Below are positions 44,989-53,668 of a stretch of DNA of 64,000 nt, piece after piece. The number at the start of each line of letters is the position of its first letter. Positions within the stretch are counted from its first letter, which is position 1. The position numbers and the translations under genes are program-made. The DNA is from Bradyrhizobium roseum (GTDB lineage Bacteria; Pseudomonadota; Alphaproteobacteria; Rhizobiales; Xanthobacteraceae), in NCBI RefSeq assembly GCF_030413175.1, contig NZ_CP129212.1:4812450-4876449 (forward strand), in the 5' to 3' direction. A model generated the notes under the pieces. It did no database searches, had not been told where the DNA came from, and saw only the letters and a list, made by a program, of their open reading frames with translations.

Positions 44989-46572
44989 TTATGCCGATAG
45001 CGCCGCAACTTTCGTCATGACGGCCCGCAAGACGTCATCCATGGTGGGGCATCGATAGGTCGCGAACCGTGAGCGAAGCGTCCTCGTGAGATTGATCCGC
45101 TCTTTCGCCATTTCGTTCAACGGCAACAGGAAATAGTCAGCGACCGTCCTGTTTGTTTGCTCATCCAGTCTGAGCGCCAGAATGTGTCCGGCCGGCTCGA
45201 CGATCCGCCGATGAAGCAGCCAAGCGGGCGCGTGGCGCGGCGCAGTATAGTAGCGCGCCATGCGCAGCGAGATGGCGAGCCTTCCATCAATCGTCATGAC
45301 TTTCGTTTCGGTATCGAAAATAGCCGCTGCCCCGAGCGCTCGAATGCGCGTGGCAAAGATCGATGCCTGTCTGAACAACTCTGCATCGGATTGTGGGCGC
45401 GCGTCGAGATAATCGAAATCGCGCTCGGAGTTGACATAGCCAATACGACGAAAGGCTTCTCGAAGGCTGCCGAACCGATACGCATACAAGGCCGGGCTCG
45501 GCATCCCGTCCATCGCGGTCATGATCGAGACGCTCAGCTTTCCCTTCAATGCGAGCGCTTCGCGGAGCTTCTTCAGCATGTGCTCATCCGATAGCCTGAC
45601 ATACTGCTCCTTCAGCAATTGTTGCGCTTTAGTGAAAATGCTCCTGTCAACAATTGGCTCGAACAGGCCTGTCGCTCTGACCCATAGCTCAGGCGGGTTA
45701 TTCTTCATTACCTGCTTGAGCCGAAACGACTTGCGATTATAGACATTGTTGCCGATGTAAGCCTCATTACTCAGGATGTTGCGGATCATCGCGTCCGACC
45801 AGACCGTTCCACGATGGTTGGGCACTTGTTCATTGTTGAGCAAGCGAGCGATTGATGCTTGTGATCTGCGATGAACCACATACTCCCGAAAAATCTGAGC
45901 CACGATTCGTTGCTCTTGCTCGGGTCCAGGTTTGACCAGAACGCGATCGGCCTGCAGATGCTTGCGCTGGCCTTTGCTCAAGATGATTCCTCTCGGACAT
46001 CGATCTTCGTCCACCAGCTCGCGCTGGAGACCATAGCCGACGGCGCCACCCTGCTTGAATCCGAGAGCGGCCACCCGGCAGGCACCAGCGTGGACCTTGA
46101 CCGAAAGTTCTCTTGAGAACTCGGCAGCCATCACCCTTTTGAGGTTCTTTACGATGCTCGCAATGACGCTGCCATCATTGTCAAATTCTTCGGCGCAGTA
46201 GCAAACCTTGACGCCCGCCTGACGGCAGATAAATTCGTAATAGGCGCTTTCATCCGTGTCCTGGAATCTTCCCCACCGACTGACGTCGTAAACAAGGATG
46301 TGATCAAAGTCCGCCCGGACGTCGCGAACGTCTTCGATTAGTTCAATCAGACCCTGGCGGCGGTGAATGCGAAGGCCGCTCCGGCCTTCGTCCGCATAGG
46401 TACGAACGATCACAAGATCATGCTGCGCTGCATAGACCGCGATGGCAGCAGCCTGGTTTTGCGTCGAGTAGCGCTGATGGTCCGTTGACATCCGGACGTA
46501 CTGAGCAGCTCGCCCGGCGCTGGTCGGCAACACCAGGTCGGATCGCGGACGAACGATCAGTGCATTGACCAT
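44989..46572 (-). CDS. Large serine recombinase (copy 2)
   Basis: This 527-residue paralogue of the recombinase at 21128-22792 has Ser29 in RAAQYVRMSTDHQRYSTQNQ, then RTYADEGRSGLRIHRRQG and YDVSRWGRFQDTDES, and a recombinase domain with ASIARLLNNEQVPNHRGTVW and NILSNEAYIGNNVYNRKSF. ATG 46572 follows GGAGG at 6 bases. It lacks the small partner gene seen with copy 1. It sits between the ParB-like gene and the repair island, at a likely module boundary; no att repeats were recognised. Confidence 0.9.
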   Translation of the reverse strand: MVNALIVRPRSDLVLPTSAGRAAQYVRMSTDHQRYSTQNQAAAIAVYAAQHDLVIVRTYADEGRSGLRIHRRQGLIELIEDVRDVRADFDHILVYDVSRWGRFQDTDESAYYEFICRQAGVKVCYCAEEFDNDGSVIASIVKNLKRVMAAEFSRELSVKVHAGACRVAALGFKQGGAVGYGLQRELVDEDRCPRGIILSKGQRKHLQADRVLVKPGPEQEQRIVAQIFREYVVHRRSQASIARLLNNEQVPNHRGTVWSDAMIRNILSNEAYIGNNVYNRKSFRLKQVMKNNPPELWVRATGLFEPIVDRSIFTKAQQLLKEQYVRLSDEHMLKKLREALALKGKLSVSIMTAMDGMPSPALYAYRFGSLREAFRRIGYVNSERDFDYLDARPQSDAELFRQASIFATRIRALGAAAIFDTETKVMTIDGRLAISLRMARYYTAPRHAPAWLLHRRIVEPAGHILALRLDEQTNRTVADYFLLPLNEMAKERINLTRTLRSRFATYRCPTMDDVLRAVMTKVAALSA

Positions 46573-46894
46573 GTCGTGCCTCCGCCGTACCAGCTCGCAT
46601 CAGCGGCGCAAAACGGGGCTGCCGGGCAACCTAGCACAATATCTAGACGGGGAAAGGTGGAGTATACTGACCTAAGGTGACAGCGGCGAAGCGGAGCGAG
46701 TGCCTGCTGTTCGGTAAGCAGCTCTACCGGGTCGACGGCACTTCGAGGAGCTGGCCGATGTCAGGGTCTTTATGCCCGTCAGCGCTGACGTATTCGCACG
46801 GCATGCCCGCCCCACACTGACACCCAGCTCTTCGCTCCACGCCCGCTTCGGATGATTTTCACATACACAGCCTAGTCCGAAAAAGAAGGCACGA
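46573..46894. other. Intergenic region after the ligase gene
   Basis: These 322 bases separate the recombinase start from the ligase stop. A short minus-strand frame ending at 46724 reads MPCEYVSADGHKDPDIGQLL and may be a tiny Cys-containing protein or a remnant; it has no convincing start. No terminator was seen. Confidence 0.4.
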
Positions 46895-47797
46895 TCAGAA
46901 TTGATCCTTGCGCGAAAGTCCCTTGAATGAGCTGGCCCGTAGCAGGCCTTCCGATGTGACGTCTCGATACTCGACGTCGGCAAAGAATTTCGGTTCAACC
47001 CAAATTGCCTTCGGTTTCCTGATCGGTCTGGTCAGCTTCGATTTCGGGCTGACAACGGTATCGAGCTGCTTCCTCACCTGGCTTGAGACGGTGCGCGACC
47101 AGCCTGTCCCGACCTTGCCCACATAGACAAGGTCCTTGCCTTCCTGCCTGCCGAGATAAAGTGCGGCTACGCCGCTCGGGTCTTTGACAAAGCCGACAAT
47201 GGGGAACTTCCCCTTCTGCACGGCCTTGATCTTCAGCCAGTTCTCATTTCGCTCTGACCGATATGGAGCGTCCGCCCGCTTGCAGATGATGCCTTCCCAA
47301 TTCAGCTTGGCGGCGTGCTCGAACATCCGCTGGCCATCGCCGATAAGATGCTCAGAATAGAGCACGGGCAGCTCGATATCGTTTTTACCGAAAAGATCCA
47401 GCAGCATCTGCTTGCGCTCGATTTGCTGCAGCTTGCGGAGGTCGCCATTCCTCCAGAGGAGGTCGAAGGCGTAGTAGACCAGCCGGCCCTGCCTGCCCGC
47501 AGCCAGCTCTGCCTGCAGCTCAGAGAAGTTGGTGCGCCCCTCATGGACGACCACCACCTCGCCATCGATGATGGCTTCACCCGAAATGGCCAGCGCGCCG
47601 GCGATCTCGGTGAATCGCTTGGACCAGTCGAGCCCGTTGCGGGTAAATACCTTCTTGCGTCCCCGGTTGAGATGGACCTGCATGCGGTAGCCATCATACT
47701 TGATCTCATGGAGCCACTGCTCGCCCTGGGGCGCTTTGGTACGCAGGCTGGCGAGCTGGGGTTTAATGAACCCCGGCATCTCAATACGCTTTGGCAC
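46895..47797 (-). CDS. Stand-alone LigD-type ATP-dependent DNA ligase
   Basis: This 300-residue protein contains only the ligase domain of bacterial non-homologous end joining. The adenylation lysine is Lys33 in EIKYDGYRMQ (KxDG), motif III is IIDGEVVVVHE, motif IV is EGIICKRADAPYRS, and motif V is NWLKIKAVQKG. The C-terminal OB fold has GVAALYLGRQEGKDLVYVGK. Polymerase and phosphoesterase domains and a ku gene are absent nearby, so it resembles LigC-type accessory ligases. It is divergent from the operon that ends with SRAP. Confidence 0.88.
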   Translation of the reverse strand: MPKRIEMPGFIKPQLASLRTKAPQGEQWLHEIKYDGYRMQVHLNRGRKKVFTRNGLDWSKRFTEIAGALAISGEAIIDGEVVVVHEGRTNFSELQAELAAGRQGRLVYYAFDLLWRNGDLRKLQQIERKQMLLDLFGKNDIELPVLYSEHLIGDGQRMFEHAAKLNWEGIICKRADAPYRSERNENWLKIKAVQKGKFPIVGFVKDPSGVAALYLGRQEGKDLVYVGKVGTGWSRTVSSQVRKQLDTVVSPKSKLTRPIRKPKAIWVEPKFFADVEYRDVTSEGLLRASSFKGLSRKDQF

Positions 47798-47998
47798 TCT
47801 GAAAACTCACAAATGCCCGCCGTGTATCGGTGGGCAATGGCGGCATTTTACTTAATTCCTGAAGTTCCCGAACAATCGGGAGGCGTACCTGGTGCTCGGT
47901 GCAATTATCCAGAACGACAATCCAACGCGGTTCCGGCAGCCTTCCCTACCAGCCATAGTGCTATTTGCGTTGAGCCCCATGACTCGCTTTGATAGGCA

Positions 47999-48412
47999 AT
48001 GCCTACCAAGTCTCGCGAAAGCATTTATGGCGCGTCAATTCGTGCCGCCGCAGAACGAGCGGCGGAAGCCCGTACGGCGGCCGATCGTTTGGCGTGCGAG
48101 GCGTGGAACAAGCGGATGCTTGGCTTTCAGGGGCCCGCGCAGCCTTCTCCCGCGCTGGGTGACGCCCTCAATGCCGGCTACTTTTACCTTGAGGTGAAGT
48201 GCCTTGGCTGCAGCACGCATCAGACAGTGCCGCTGAACATCGTCCGGCGACCCAAGACGACGCCAATCCACGAGCTGGAGCGTTACATGCGATGCAAGGA
48301 TTGTTCGCGGCTGCAAGGGCGACCCTACAAGCGAAGCCATCTGGTCGCCCTGCGGGCGACGAAGATTTCCGTCAACGATCCGGCGTCAACATGGTGGCCG
48401 GGCGAAAGGTGA
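47999..48412 (+). CDS. Zinc-ribbon-like hypothetical protein
   Basis: This 137-residue protein has a helical N-terminus rich in Ala and Arg and a C-terminal domain with two CxxC pairs, Cys68/Cys71 (KCLGCSTHQTVPLN) and Cys99/Cys102 (MRCKDCSRLQGRPYKR), likely binding one zinc. I do not recognise a function; such proteins recur as hypotheticals in Bradyrhizobium-type genomes. It heads a plus-strand unit of small genes leading to the SRAP gene, 16 bases before the next. Confidence 0.7.
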   Translation: MPTKSRESIYGASIRAAAERAAEARTAADRLACEAWNKRMLGFQGPAQPSPALGDALNAGYFYLEVKCLGCSTHQTVPLNIVRRPKTTPIHELERYMRCKDCSRLQGRPYKRSHLVALRATKISVNDPASTWWPGER

Positions 48413-48428
48413 AACTGGAAGGGTATGA

Positions 48429-48647
48429 ATGGCAAACTTGATCATTACCGGCATGCACCACGACATCACCCGCAAACGTTCGATTGTGACGGTGCGATGG
48501 GATGGCGATGACGAGAAGACTCTCGGACTCGTGGTACCGTTCGGTTGCAGCATGGACAATGCGATCGAAGAGGCGATGAAGGCCGTGAGAGCGCTTTCAG
48601 AAGAACTCTCGTTAATCAGCGTAAAACTGCCTGACTACGATGTGTAA
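48429..48647 (+). CDS. Hypothetical 72-residue protein
   Basis: This small protein reads [40 protein letters not shown] and an acidic helix, suggesting a compact alpha/beta domain. No family is recognised. It overlaps the SRAP gene by 8 bases, so the two are probably translated together. Confidence 0.65.
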   Translation: MANLIITGMHHDITRKRSIVTVRWDGDDEKTLGLVVPFGCSMDNAIEEAMKAVRALSEELSLISVKLPDYDV

Positions 48648-49302
48648 CCTCTACAGCATCACGACGAACCAGGCAGCGATTGCCGCACTGTTTCGCGTGG
48701 TCAACCGTTACGTTGGCAACCTGGCGCCGATGTCGGGCGTGTTTCCTGACTACCCTGCTCCCGTTATCCGCAACACCGATGCCGGCACCGAGATAACCCT
48801 GATGCGCTGGGGCATGCCACCGCCACCGCGCACAGGTGGACCACCGGTGACCAACATCCGCAACACCTCGTCGCCACACTGGCGCGGCTGGTTAAAGCCT
48901 GAGAATCGATGTTTGGTCCCCTTCAACAGTTTTGCTGAATACGCGCCCGAACGGAATCCGGAGACCAAGAGGAAGGACGTGGTCTGGTTCGCGGTGAATG
49001 AGGAACGACCGCTGGCGTCCTTTGCGGGTATCTGGACCGAGTTCAAAGGCGACCGAGGTACGAAGTCCAGGCCGGTGCCAGGGCCGCACCTCGTCTACGG
49101 CTTTCTGACCACGACGCCGAACGCAGTTGTCGAACCGATCCATCCCAAGGCGATGCCGGTCATCTTGCTGACCGATGAGGAACGGGATGTTTGGATGCGG
49201 GCGCCCTGGGAGGAAGCCAAGGCGTTGCAGAGGCCGTTGCCGGATGATGCGCTCACGATCGTGATGCGGGGGCCGGAGAAGGAAGACGTGATTGTTGCAT
49301 GA
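48640..49302 (+). CDS. SRAP/YedK abasic-site protein
   Basis: This 220-residue SOS response-associated peptidase-fold protein (HMCES/YedK) crosslinks to abasic sites in single-stranded DNA. Cys2 ([11 protein letters not shown]) is the nucleophile after Met removal. The family pockets are recognisable as [36 protein letters not shown] (Glu) and [11 protein letters not shown] (His). The canonical 'NARSET' and 'GFYEW' motifs are drifted here, so this belongs to a divergent rhizobial subgroup. With the ligase it forms a small repair island. Confidence 0.88.
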   Translation: MCNLYSITTNQAAIAALFRVVNRYVGNLAPMSGVFPDYPAPVIRNTDAGTEITLMRWGMPPPPRTGGPPVTNIRNTSSPHWRGWLKPENRCLVPFNSFAEYAPERNPETKRKDVVWFAVNEERPLASFAGIWTEFKGDRGTKSRPVPGPHLVYGFLTTTPNAVVEPIHPKAMPVILLTDEERDVWMRAPWEEAKALQRPLPDDALTIVMRGPEKEDVIVA

Positions 49303-49463
49303 AACATACCCCGCAGCCAGAAATCCAGCTATGCCGCGCCATGGCCATGCACGATCCCTACGGTCACTCCCTGCGCGGCCTCTTCGCGAAGCGCAATTAC
49401 ATGCATGCCTTGATCTGCTCTTCATCGGGCGTGCGCCGCAGGCGCATCGCCCAACCGAAATAG
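49299..49463 (+). CDS. Possible 54-residue peptide overlapping the SRAP gene
   Basis: ATG 49299 overlaps the SRAP stop (ATGA) and opens a frame of 54 residues: [20 protein letters not shown], then [20 protein letters not shown] and a basic end. Coupling is the only support; no family is known. Confidence 0.35.
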   Translation: MKHTPQPEIQLCRAMAMHDPYGHSLRGLFAKRNYMHALICSSSGVRRRRIAQPK

Positions 49464-49548
49464 CGTGTCAGACGAAGCGCAGCGCAGTGAACCCGCGGAC
49501 GCCGAGACCGGTTAACAGCGGCACCCGGCGACGGGGCAGTGATAGCGA

Positions 49549-49574
49549 CCTGTCAAGCGCCAGCGCTTGACAGG
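49549..49574. repeat. Perfect 26-base palindrome
   Basis: CCTGTCAAGCGC and GCGCTTGACAGG flank CA. The hairpin lies 85 bases after the small gene overlapping SRAP. There is no U-tract, so it is not a typical terminator; it may be a protein-binding site or half of a mobile-element end. Confidence 0.6.
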
Positions 49575-49616
49575 GGCCCCTTCGACGAGTGCCCCCGGCG
49601 AGGCGTTCTCCATCTC

Positions 49617-49669
49617 TTGCGCGAGGGATTGTTACCCGAAGGGCCGAGACGAACCGGCTCGGCGTGCGC
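49617..49669. repeat. Dispersed intergenic repeat, copy B
   Basis: TTGCGCGAGGGATTGTTACC followed by CGAAGGGCCGAGAC matches copy A at 30909-30970. The copy is shorter and diverges after GGCTCGG. Confidence 0.55.
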
Positions 49670-49871
49670 AGCGTATAAGCCCGGTCCGCATCGCGGACGC
49701 GCCAAATCGTCAGAATCGAAAACCCATCTGTTGTGGTCATCCGGACCAATCACATCGAAAACCATCGCTACGCTGCCCGACGTGCAGCTCCAACAGTGTC
49801 GTCGTTTTGACCGCGCAATCCGGTCGCTGAGCGCGCCGAGAAGAATGGCCGAGAAGAATGTTCGCGCTGAT

Positions 49872-50069
49872 TTACACCTGCGGCAGCCTAATTTCCTCCC
49901 GGACATCTGCCTCGGCGTCATAGATTCTTATGCAAAGGAGAGGAAAGCGCTTCTTCAATTCTACTGCACCTGCCCTGGCGCCAGCGCTGGTCGCAAAGGT
50001 GGTCTTCATGAGGCCATCCACCTCGATGGCGTAACCCGAAGCTGGCAATTCGCGGACAGCAGCAACCAT
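49872..50069 (-). CDS. Hypothetical 65-residue protein
   Basis: ATG 50069 follows GGAAGGA at about 6-base spacing. The protein reads MVAAVRELPASGYAIEVDGL, then MKTTFATSAGARAGAVELKK, RFPLLCIRIYDAEADVREEI. A short beta-alpha-beta unit is likely. The open frame continues upstream to a TTG that overlaps the nuclease gene stop, but the ATG has the better ribosome-binding site. No family is recognised. Confidence 0.55.
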   Translation of the reverse strand: MVAAVRELPASGYAIEVDGLMKTTFATSAGARAGAVELKKRFPLLCIRIYDAEADVREEIRLPQV

Positions 50070-50206
50070 TTTGTTCCTTCCGGACAGCAAGGCAGATCGA
50101 CACAAATTGCTTAGCGCGAGTCGCCCGGATCGCGCCAGCGCCGCGCTTTGCTCGACAAAGGCGTCGCGCACGAGACGCCAGCTCGAAGCGATTCGCTCCG
50201 GACCAT

Positions 50207-50875
50207 TCAAGGATGCGCGTTCGCGTCATCTGAACAGTTCGTAGGACTGCCCTGTGCGCGAAGACACGCGCGGTACAGCCATGGGGCGACGTAGCTACCC
50301 GACCAGACCCCTCGCCCCGCCCGGTCAGCCTCGCGCTGAACAACCGCGTACCGGCCTTTTGAATATTGCGGCCAATCGAGCGCAAGCCCGTTTCTCACCA
50401 GCCATTCCCCCAGATCAATTCCATTCACGGAACAGGAAGCAACCGTGCGGCCATGCTGATCCTGGGAGAGCGGCGCGCACGACACCGGTCGGCCCGCAAT
50501 GAAGGCGTCGAGCTCATTGGCGGCCTTCGCACCGCAGCGGTACGGTCGACTATCGTCAGCACGGCAAAGCTGGGTGCTCTCAGGCGTGTCTATTCCCCAA
50601 AGGCGAATCCGCTGCCCTCGAATTTCCAGAGTATCGCCATCGATGACGCTCGCCTGCCCCGACAACTCGCCCGACAACGTGACACTGGGCATGACGAGAA
50701 AGAGCAGAAAGGCGAGACCGACGGCCGCGCTTGCTCGGAGGCCGGGTACGTCGTTCGCCGCGATGCGACGACAGGGCCTGCAGCCCGACAGCTCCCAAAA
50801 CTTGCATTGAAAAAATTCAATTAAAACATTGTAATTACTATACAAACATAGCCTTCCAAAAAATGCTGCAGCCAT
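50207..50875 (-). CDS. Secreted thermonuclease-family (SNase-like) nuclease
   Basis: A staphylococcal-nuclease-like domain fills the C-terminal 150 residues: ASVIDGDTLEIRGQRIRLWG, IDTPE and QDQHGRTVASCSVNGIDLGE, with the calcium-binding Asp and catalytic Arg/Glu positions in place, then GLALDW and AVVQREADRAGRGVWSG. A hydrophobic segment (AAVGLAFLLFLVMPSV) before it is a signal peptide. The start is unclear: ATG 50875 gives 222 residues with an unusually long, AT-rich leader, and no closer ATG, GTG or TTG has a good site. It may degrade DNA outside the cytoplasm. Confidence 0.8.
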   Translation of the reverse strand: MAAAFFGRLCLYSNYNVLIEFFQCKFWELSGCRPCRRIAANDVPGLRASAAVGLAFLLFLVMPSVTLSGELSGQASVIDGDTLEIRGQRIRLWGIDTPESTQLCRADDSRPYRCGAKAANELDAFIAGRPVSCAPLSQDQHGRTVASCSVNGIDLGEWLVRNGLALDWPQYSKGRYAVVQREADRAGRGVWSGSYVAPWLYRACLRAQGSPTNCSDDANAHP

Positions 50876-51036
50876 GATCGCGCCATCAAGCCTGGTCGTT
50901 TGTTCTTTATATGTTCTATCGTGATCGCAAGCGCTCGTCCAGCGATTTAGCGTTTGTCGCGCTGCCCTCGGTCTTTTTCTGCAGTGAGAAGACCGACGAC
51001 GATGGGCCCGTCTCGCGCCTGCGGGTAACAATTCTG

Positions 51037-51573
51037 TCACGACAGGAGCTTGACGACCCTTTGCGTGGAAATGGCATCGTCCAGACACACCGCCCACTCC
51101 AACAAGGCCTGCCGAACAGTCGTGGTGAGCACGCCGTGGAGCGCCAGGCGATCAAGAACCAGCGAGCGGTCCGCCTCGCTGCGCGCCACAGCCAGGTCGG
51201 CGAGCAAGCGCACATCGTAGCCAAGCCTCACCGCCTCCAACGCGGCAATAAAGACCTCTTCTTCCAGGAAGGCGCCGCCGAGAAAGATCACGCTCACATT
51301 CGATGTCGCGATTGACGTCCTGAATTGCTCGTTTCGCCACAACGATAGACCATCCCCCTCCAGCGACGTCATCGAACGAGCCAACTCGGCAGGCAATAGC
51401 GCTGCATCGAAATCTCCGATGGCATGCACGCCGACCCCAAGGATTTCAAAGACCGCCGGAAGCAAGGCCAGACTTTCACGCCACCGGGCGATGAACTCGC
51501 CCGAAGCGGCGTGAGATCCAGCACGTGCGGGATTGATTAGAACGAGCAGGCTTTGACGTGGGTCCGCCAGCAT
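51037..51573 (-). CDS. Isochorismatase-like protein lacking the catalytic Cys
   Basis: This 178-residue protein has the outline of the isochorismatase/cysteine-hydrolase fold: SLLVLINPARAGSHAASGEF, then ALLPAELARSMTSLEGDGLS and the later IFLGGAFLEEEVFIAALEAV, followed by GYDVRLLADLAVARSE. Where catalytic members have 'G...E.CV..TA..A', this one has EEEVF and no cysteine, so hydrolase activity is doubtful. It lies 40 bases after traI on the same strand. It could bind an acyl-homoserine-lactone-related compound or be a relic. Confidence 0.55.
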   Translation of the reverse strand: MLADPRQSLLVLINPARAGSHAASGEFIARWRESLALLPAVFEILGVGVHAIGDFDAALLPAELARSMTSLEGDGLSLWRNEQFRTSIATSNVSVIFLGGAFLEEEVFIAALEAVRLGYDVRLLADLAVARSEADRSLVLDRLALHGVLTTTVRQALLEWAVCLDDAISTQRVVKLLS

Positions 51574-51613
51574 CTGGTCGACCTATCGTTTGCGAGGTCT
51601 GAAAACATGAGCG

Positions 51614-52252
51614 CTACGCTGCGGTCTGAAGGGTTTCCAGCTGACTGAGAACCGGGCCTTCAACGCCAGCGTGACGATACATGCTTGAGAGCGTCTCCTC
51701 GGATCCATGCAAGAAACCAGCGAGCGCCATGGTCTGGCCGATGCGCTGCGGAGGTGCCAGACGCTCTAACGGCCATCCCGCGCGCCGCAGAATACGTTCC
51801 ATTCTGGTATCGGTGACAGTAACGATACTGTCTGCGTCCGACATGCCGAGGCTCTCGATCATCGCGGCAAACAGCATGAAGGTCGCACGATTAAGTCCGT
51901 GTTCTGCGGGCTCCGCGGCGAGCCTGGTGTCAACGCAAAATCGCGAACTTTCAAGGATCCGGTCATTTCGAGGCGGACTAAGCCCCGCCAGCAGCTGAGG
52001 GAACGTGTCAGCGAGCATCGTTGGCCCAGTTGTGGGTAGCAGCCTGACACAACCAACAACCTCGCGTCTGGCGGACACCAGCATGAGATAGGTTGGATTC
52101 AAGGCGTCGTAGACGTCGAGTTCAAGATCGCCCGTGACGGACACGGTCCAATCCAGACGATCCCTGAACACGCGTCGGCGAAGGCGAAACATCGCGGCCA
52201 GCAGATCGAGGTTCAGCCCGAACTGGTGTTGCGACAGAGCGATAACATTCAT
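51614..52252 (-). CDS. traI: LuxI-type acyl-homoserine lactone synthase
   Basis: This 212-residue autoinducer synthase makes an acyl-homoserine lactone from SAM and an acyl-ACP. It has the conserved N-terminal residues (MFRLRRRVFRDRLDWTV: Arg, Phe, Trp), YLMLVSARREVVGCVRLLPT with TGPTML, and DRILESSRFCVDTR with the Glu and Arg of the family. The ATG overlaps the MFS gene stop. In rhizobial elements TraI controls conjugation with TraR, but no traR is in the window, and traI lies 42 kb from trbB instead of next to it. Confidence 0.88.
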   Translation of the reverse strand: MNVIALSQHQFGLNLDLLAAMFRLRRRVFRDRLDWTVSVTGDLELDVYDALNPTYLMLVSARREVVGCVRLLPTTGPTMLADTFPQLLAGLSPPRNDRILESSRFCVDTRLAAEPAEHGLNRATFMLFAAMIESLGMSDADSIVTVTDTRMERILRRAGWPLERLAPPQRIGQTMALAGFLHGSEETLSSMYRHAGVEGPVLSQLETLQTAA

Positions 52253-53553
52253 GGAAATCTCCCGTTTAACGAAGGCGGCACACAACCAGAGATCGACGCC
52301 CGCGACACCTGTCGTATTTTGCAGGTGGGTTCGACCTTCGAGGACGCGCGGAAAGTCCGTTTCACGATGCCGAAAACCCAGGGAAGCCCGAACCAGATTC
52401 CCGCCAGGATCTGGAGGCCCAGGTTGATCGCAAACGCAGTCTGGTAGGCGATTTCCGGATAACGCCCGGCGTCCTGCGACCAGTGCTGCAGCACCAGGCC
52501 GGTTGCGATCTGCACAGCGAACGCCGCACCGATATGAAAGAAGTTGAGAAGCGCGTTGGCTCGCCCGGCAAGCGCTTTTGGAAACTGCTCGGCGAGAATT
52601 GCGTAACCAAGAATAGTGCCAGCGCCGACGGCAGCGATGATCGCCCACAGCAAGTATGACGACAATGGCCATCGCAGGATAAGCGCGAGCTGAGCTGCGA
52701 CAAAGACTGCCGCGACAACTCCCAGCACGGCTTGCGGACCGATATCCCGCCGCCGAAGTCCGTCGGCCGCTACGCCCCACAGAAGCGCGCCGAGGCTGAC
52801 CGCGACCGCCATGACGAACAGATGCCACACCATCGCGGTCCGGTTGAGACCTTCGACGTCGGTGAGCCACTGCGCCGCCCATAGTCCATGCAATGCCCAG
52901 GCCGTTCCGATGGTCGCCGCCGACAGCGGCACGACGCGCCAAAAGCGGGGATCGGTATAAACCTCCTTCAGGGAGGCAGCGGCCGGGCCCGTCGTAACCT
53001 TCGCGGTCTCGGGCACGACGACATAGATCAGAATCGCGCAGCCGACTGTCACGGCAGCGAACAGGACGAAAAGGGCGCGCCATCCGATCGAGGCAAGCAA
53101 CCAATCGGCTGGCAACGTCGCCGTTACGGCCCCCAGCGCGCCCAGCATGACCATGAAGCCATTGAGAAGTGGCAGCTGATCGTTGGGAAACCACACAACG
53201 AGCGCCTTCAATCCGGCGTTGAGGGCTCCGGCGACACCGAGGCCCATCAACGCCCTTGCTGCCAGCAGCAGAAAAAAATCGTCCGAAACAGCGAACAGCG
53301 CAGCACCAGCGGCGGCCGCCGACAGCAATGCGCTCTGGACCCGGCGCGGACCGTATCGGTCCAGGAGCACCCCGACCGGTATCTGCGCCGCCGCAAAGGT
53401 CAAAAAGAAAGCCGACGTCAGGAGACCGAGATCGCCGGCCGCAAGTCCCAAATCCGATGTCAGCGGAGCAGCGACAAGGGCGTTGATGGTGCGAAACAGA
53501 TAGGAAAGGTAGAAGCCCGCCGCGAACGGCAGAAACACCCGCGTGATCAGCAT
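52249..53553 (-). CDS. MFS transporter upstream of traI
   Basis: This 434-residue major facilitator protein has twelve hydrophobic segments. ATG 53553 begins MLITRVFLPFAAGFYLSYLF directly before the first segment. The motif-A-like loop is GVLLDRYGPRRVQSALLSAA, and there is a second-half equivalent (WGVAADGLRRRDIG). The substrate is unknown. The 4-base overlap with traI suggests transport of the signal or a precursor, or simply shared regulation. A longer frame to 53805 runs antisense-like over non-MFS sequence and is rejected. Confidence 0.85.
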   Translation of the reverse strand: MLITRVFLPFAAGFYLSYLFRTINALVAAPLTSDLGLAAGDLGLLTSAFFLTFAAAQIPVGVLLDRYGPRRVQSALLSAAAAGAALFAVSDDFFLLLAARALMGLGVAGALNAGLKALVVWFPNDQLPLLNGFMVMLGALGAVTATLPADWLLASIGWRALFVLFAAVTVGCAILIYVVVPETAKVTTGPAAASLKEVYTDPRFWRVVPLSAATIGTAWALHGLWAAQWLTDVEGLNRTAMVWHLFVMAVAVSLGALLWGVAADGLRRRDIGPQAVLGVVAAVFVAAQLALILRWPLSSYLLWAIIAAVGAGTILGYAILAEQFPKALAGRANALLNFFHIGAAFAVQIATGLVLQHWSQDAGRYPEIAYQTAFAINLGLQILAGIWFGLPWVFGIVKRTFRASSKVEPTCKIRQVSRASISGCVPPSLNGRFP

Positions 53554-53668
53554 ACGATTTCCCGACAGAAATCTCCTTCCTTCGCGGAACGCCCTAAGCG
53601 GCGTCAGCGCGGCTCGTCGCGGTGAAGGCCGCAGCTCATCACCCTGAATATCGCTGCCGGTGGCTGCG

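Larger units (their letters stand above)
49464..49871. other. Intergenic region with palindrome and repeat
   Basis: About 400 bases between the SRAP operon and the small gene at 49872. It holds the perfect palindrome at 49549-49574 and the dispersed repeat copy B, listed separately. No gene is seen. Confidence 0.5.

Noticed and set aside
46724..46840. Small Cys-containing minus-strand frame (MPCEYVSADGHKDPDIGQLL)
   Set aside because: Looks protein-like but has no ribosome-binding site and an in-frame stop just upstream; kept only as a note in the intergenic entry.
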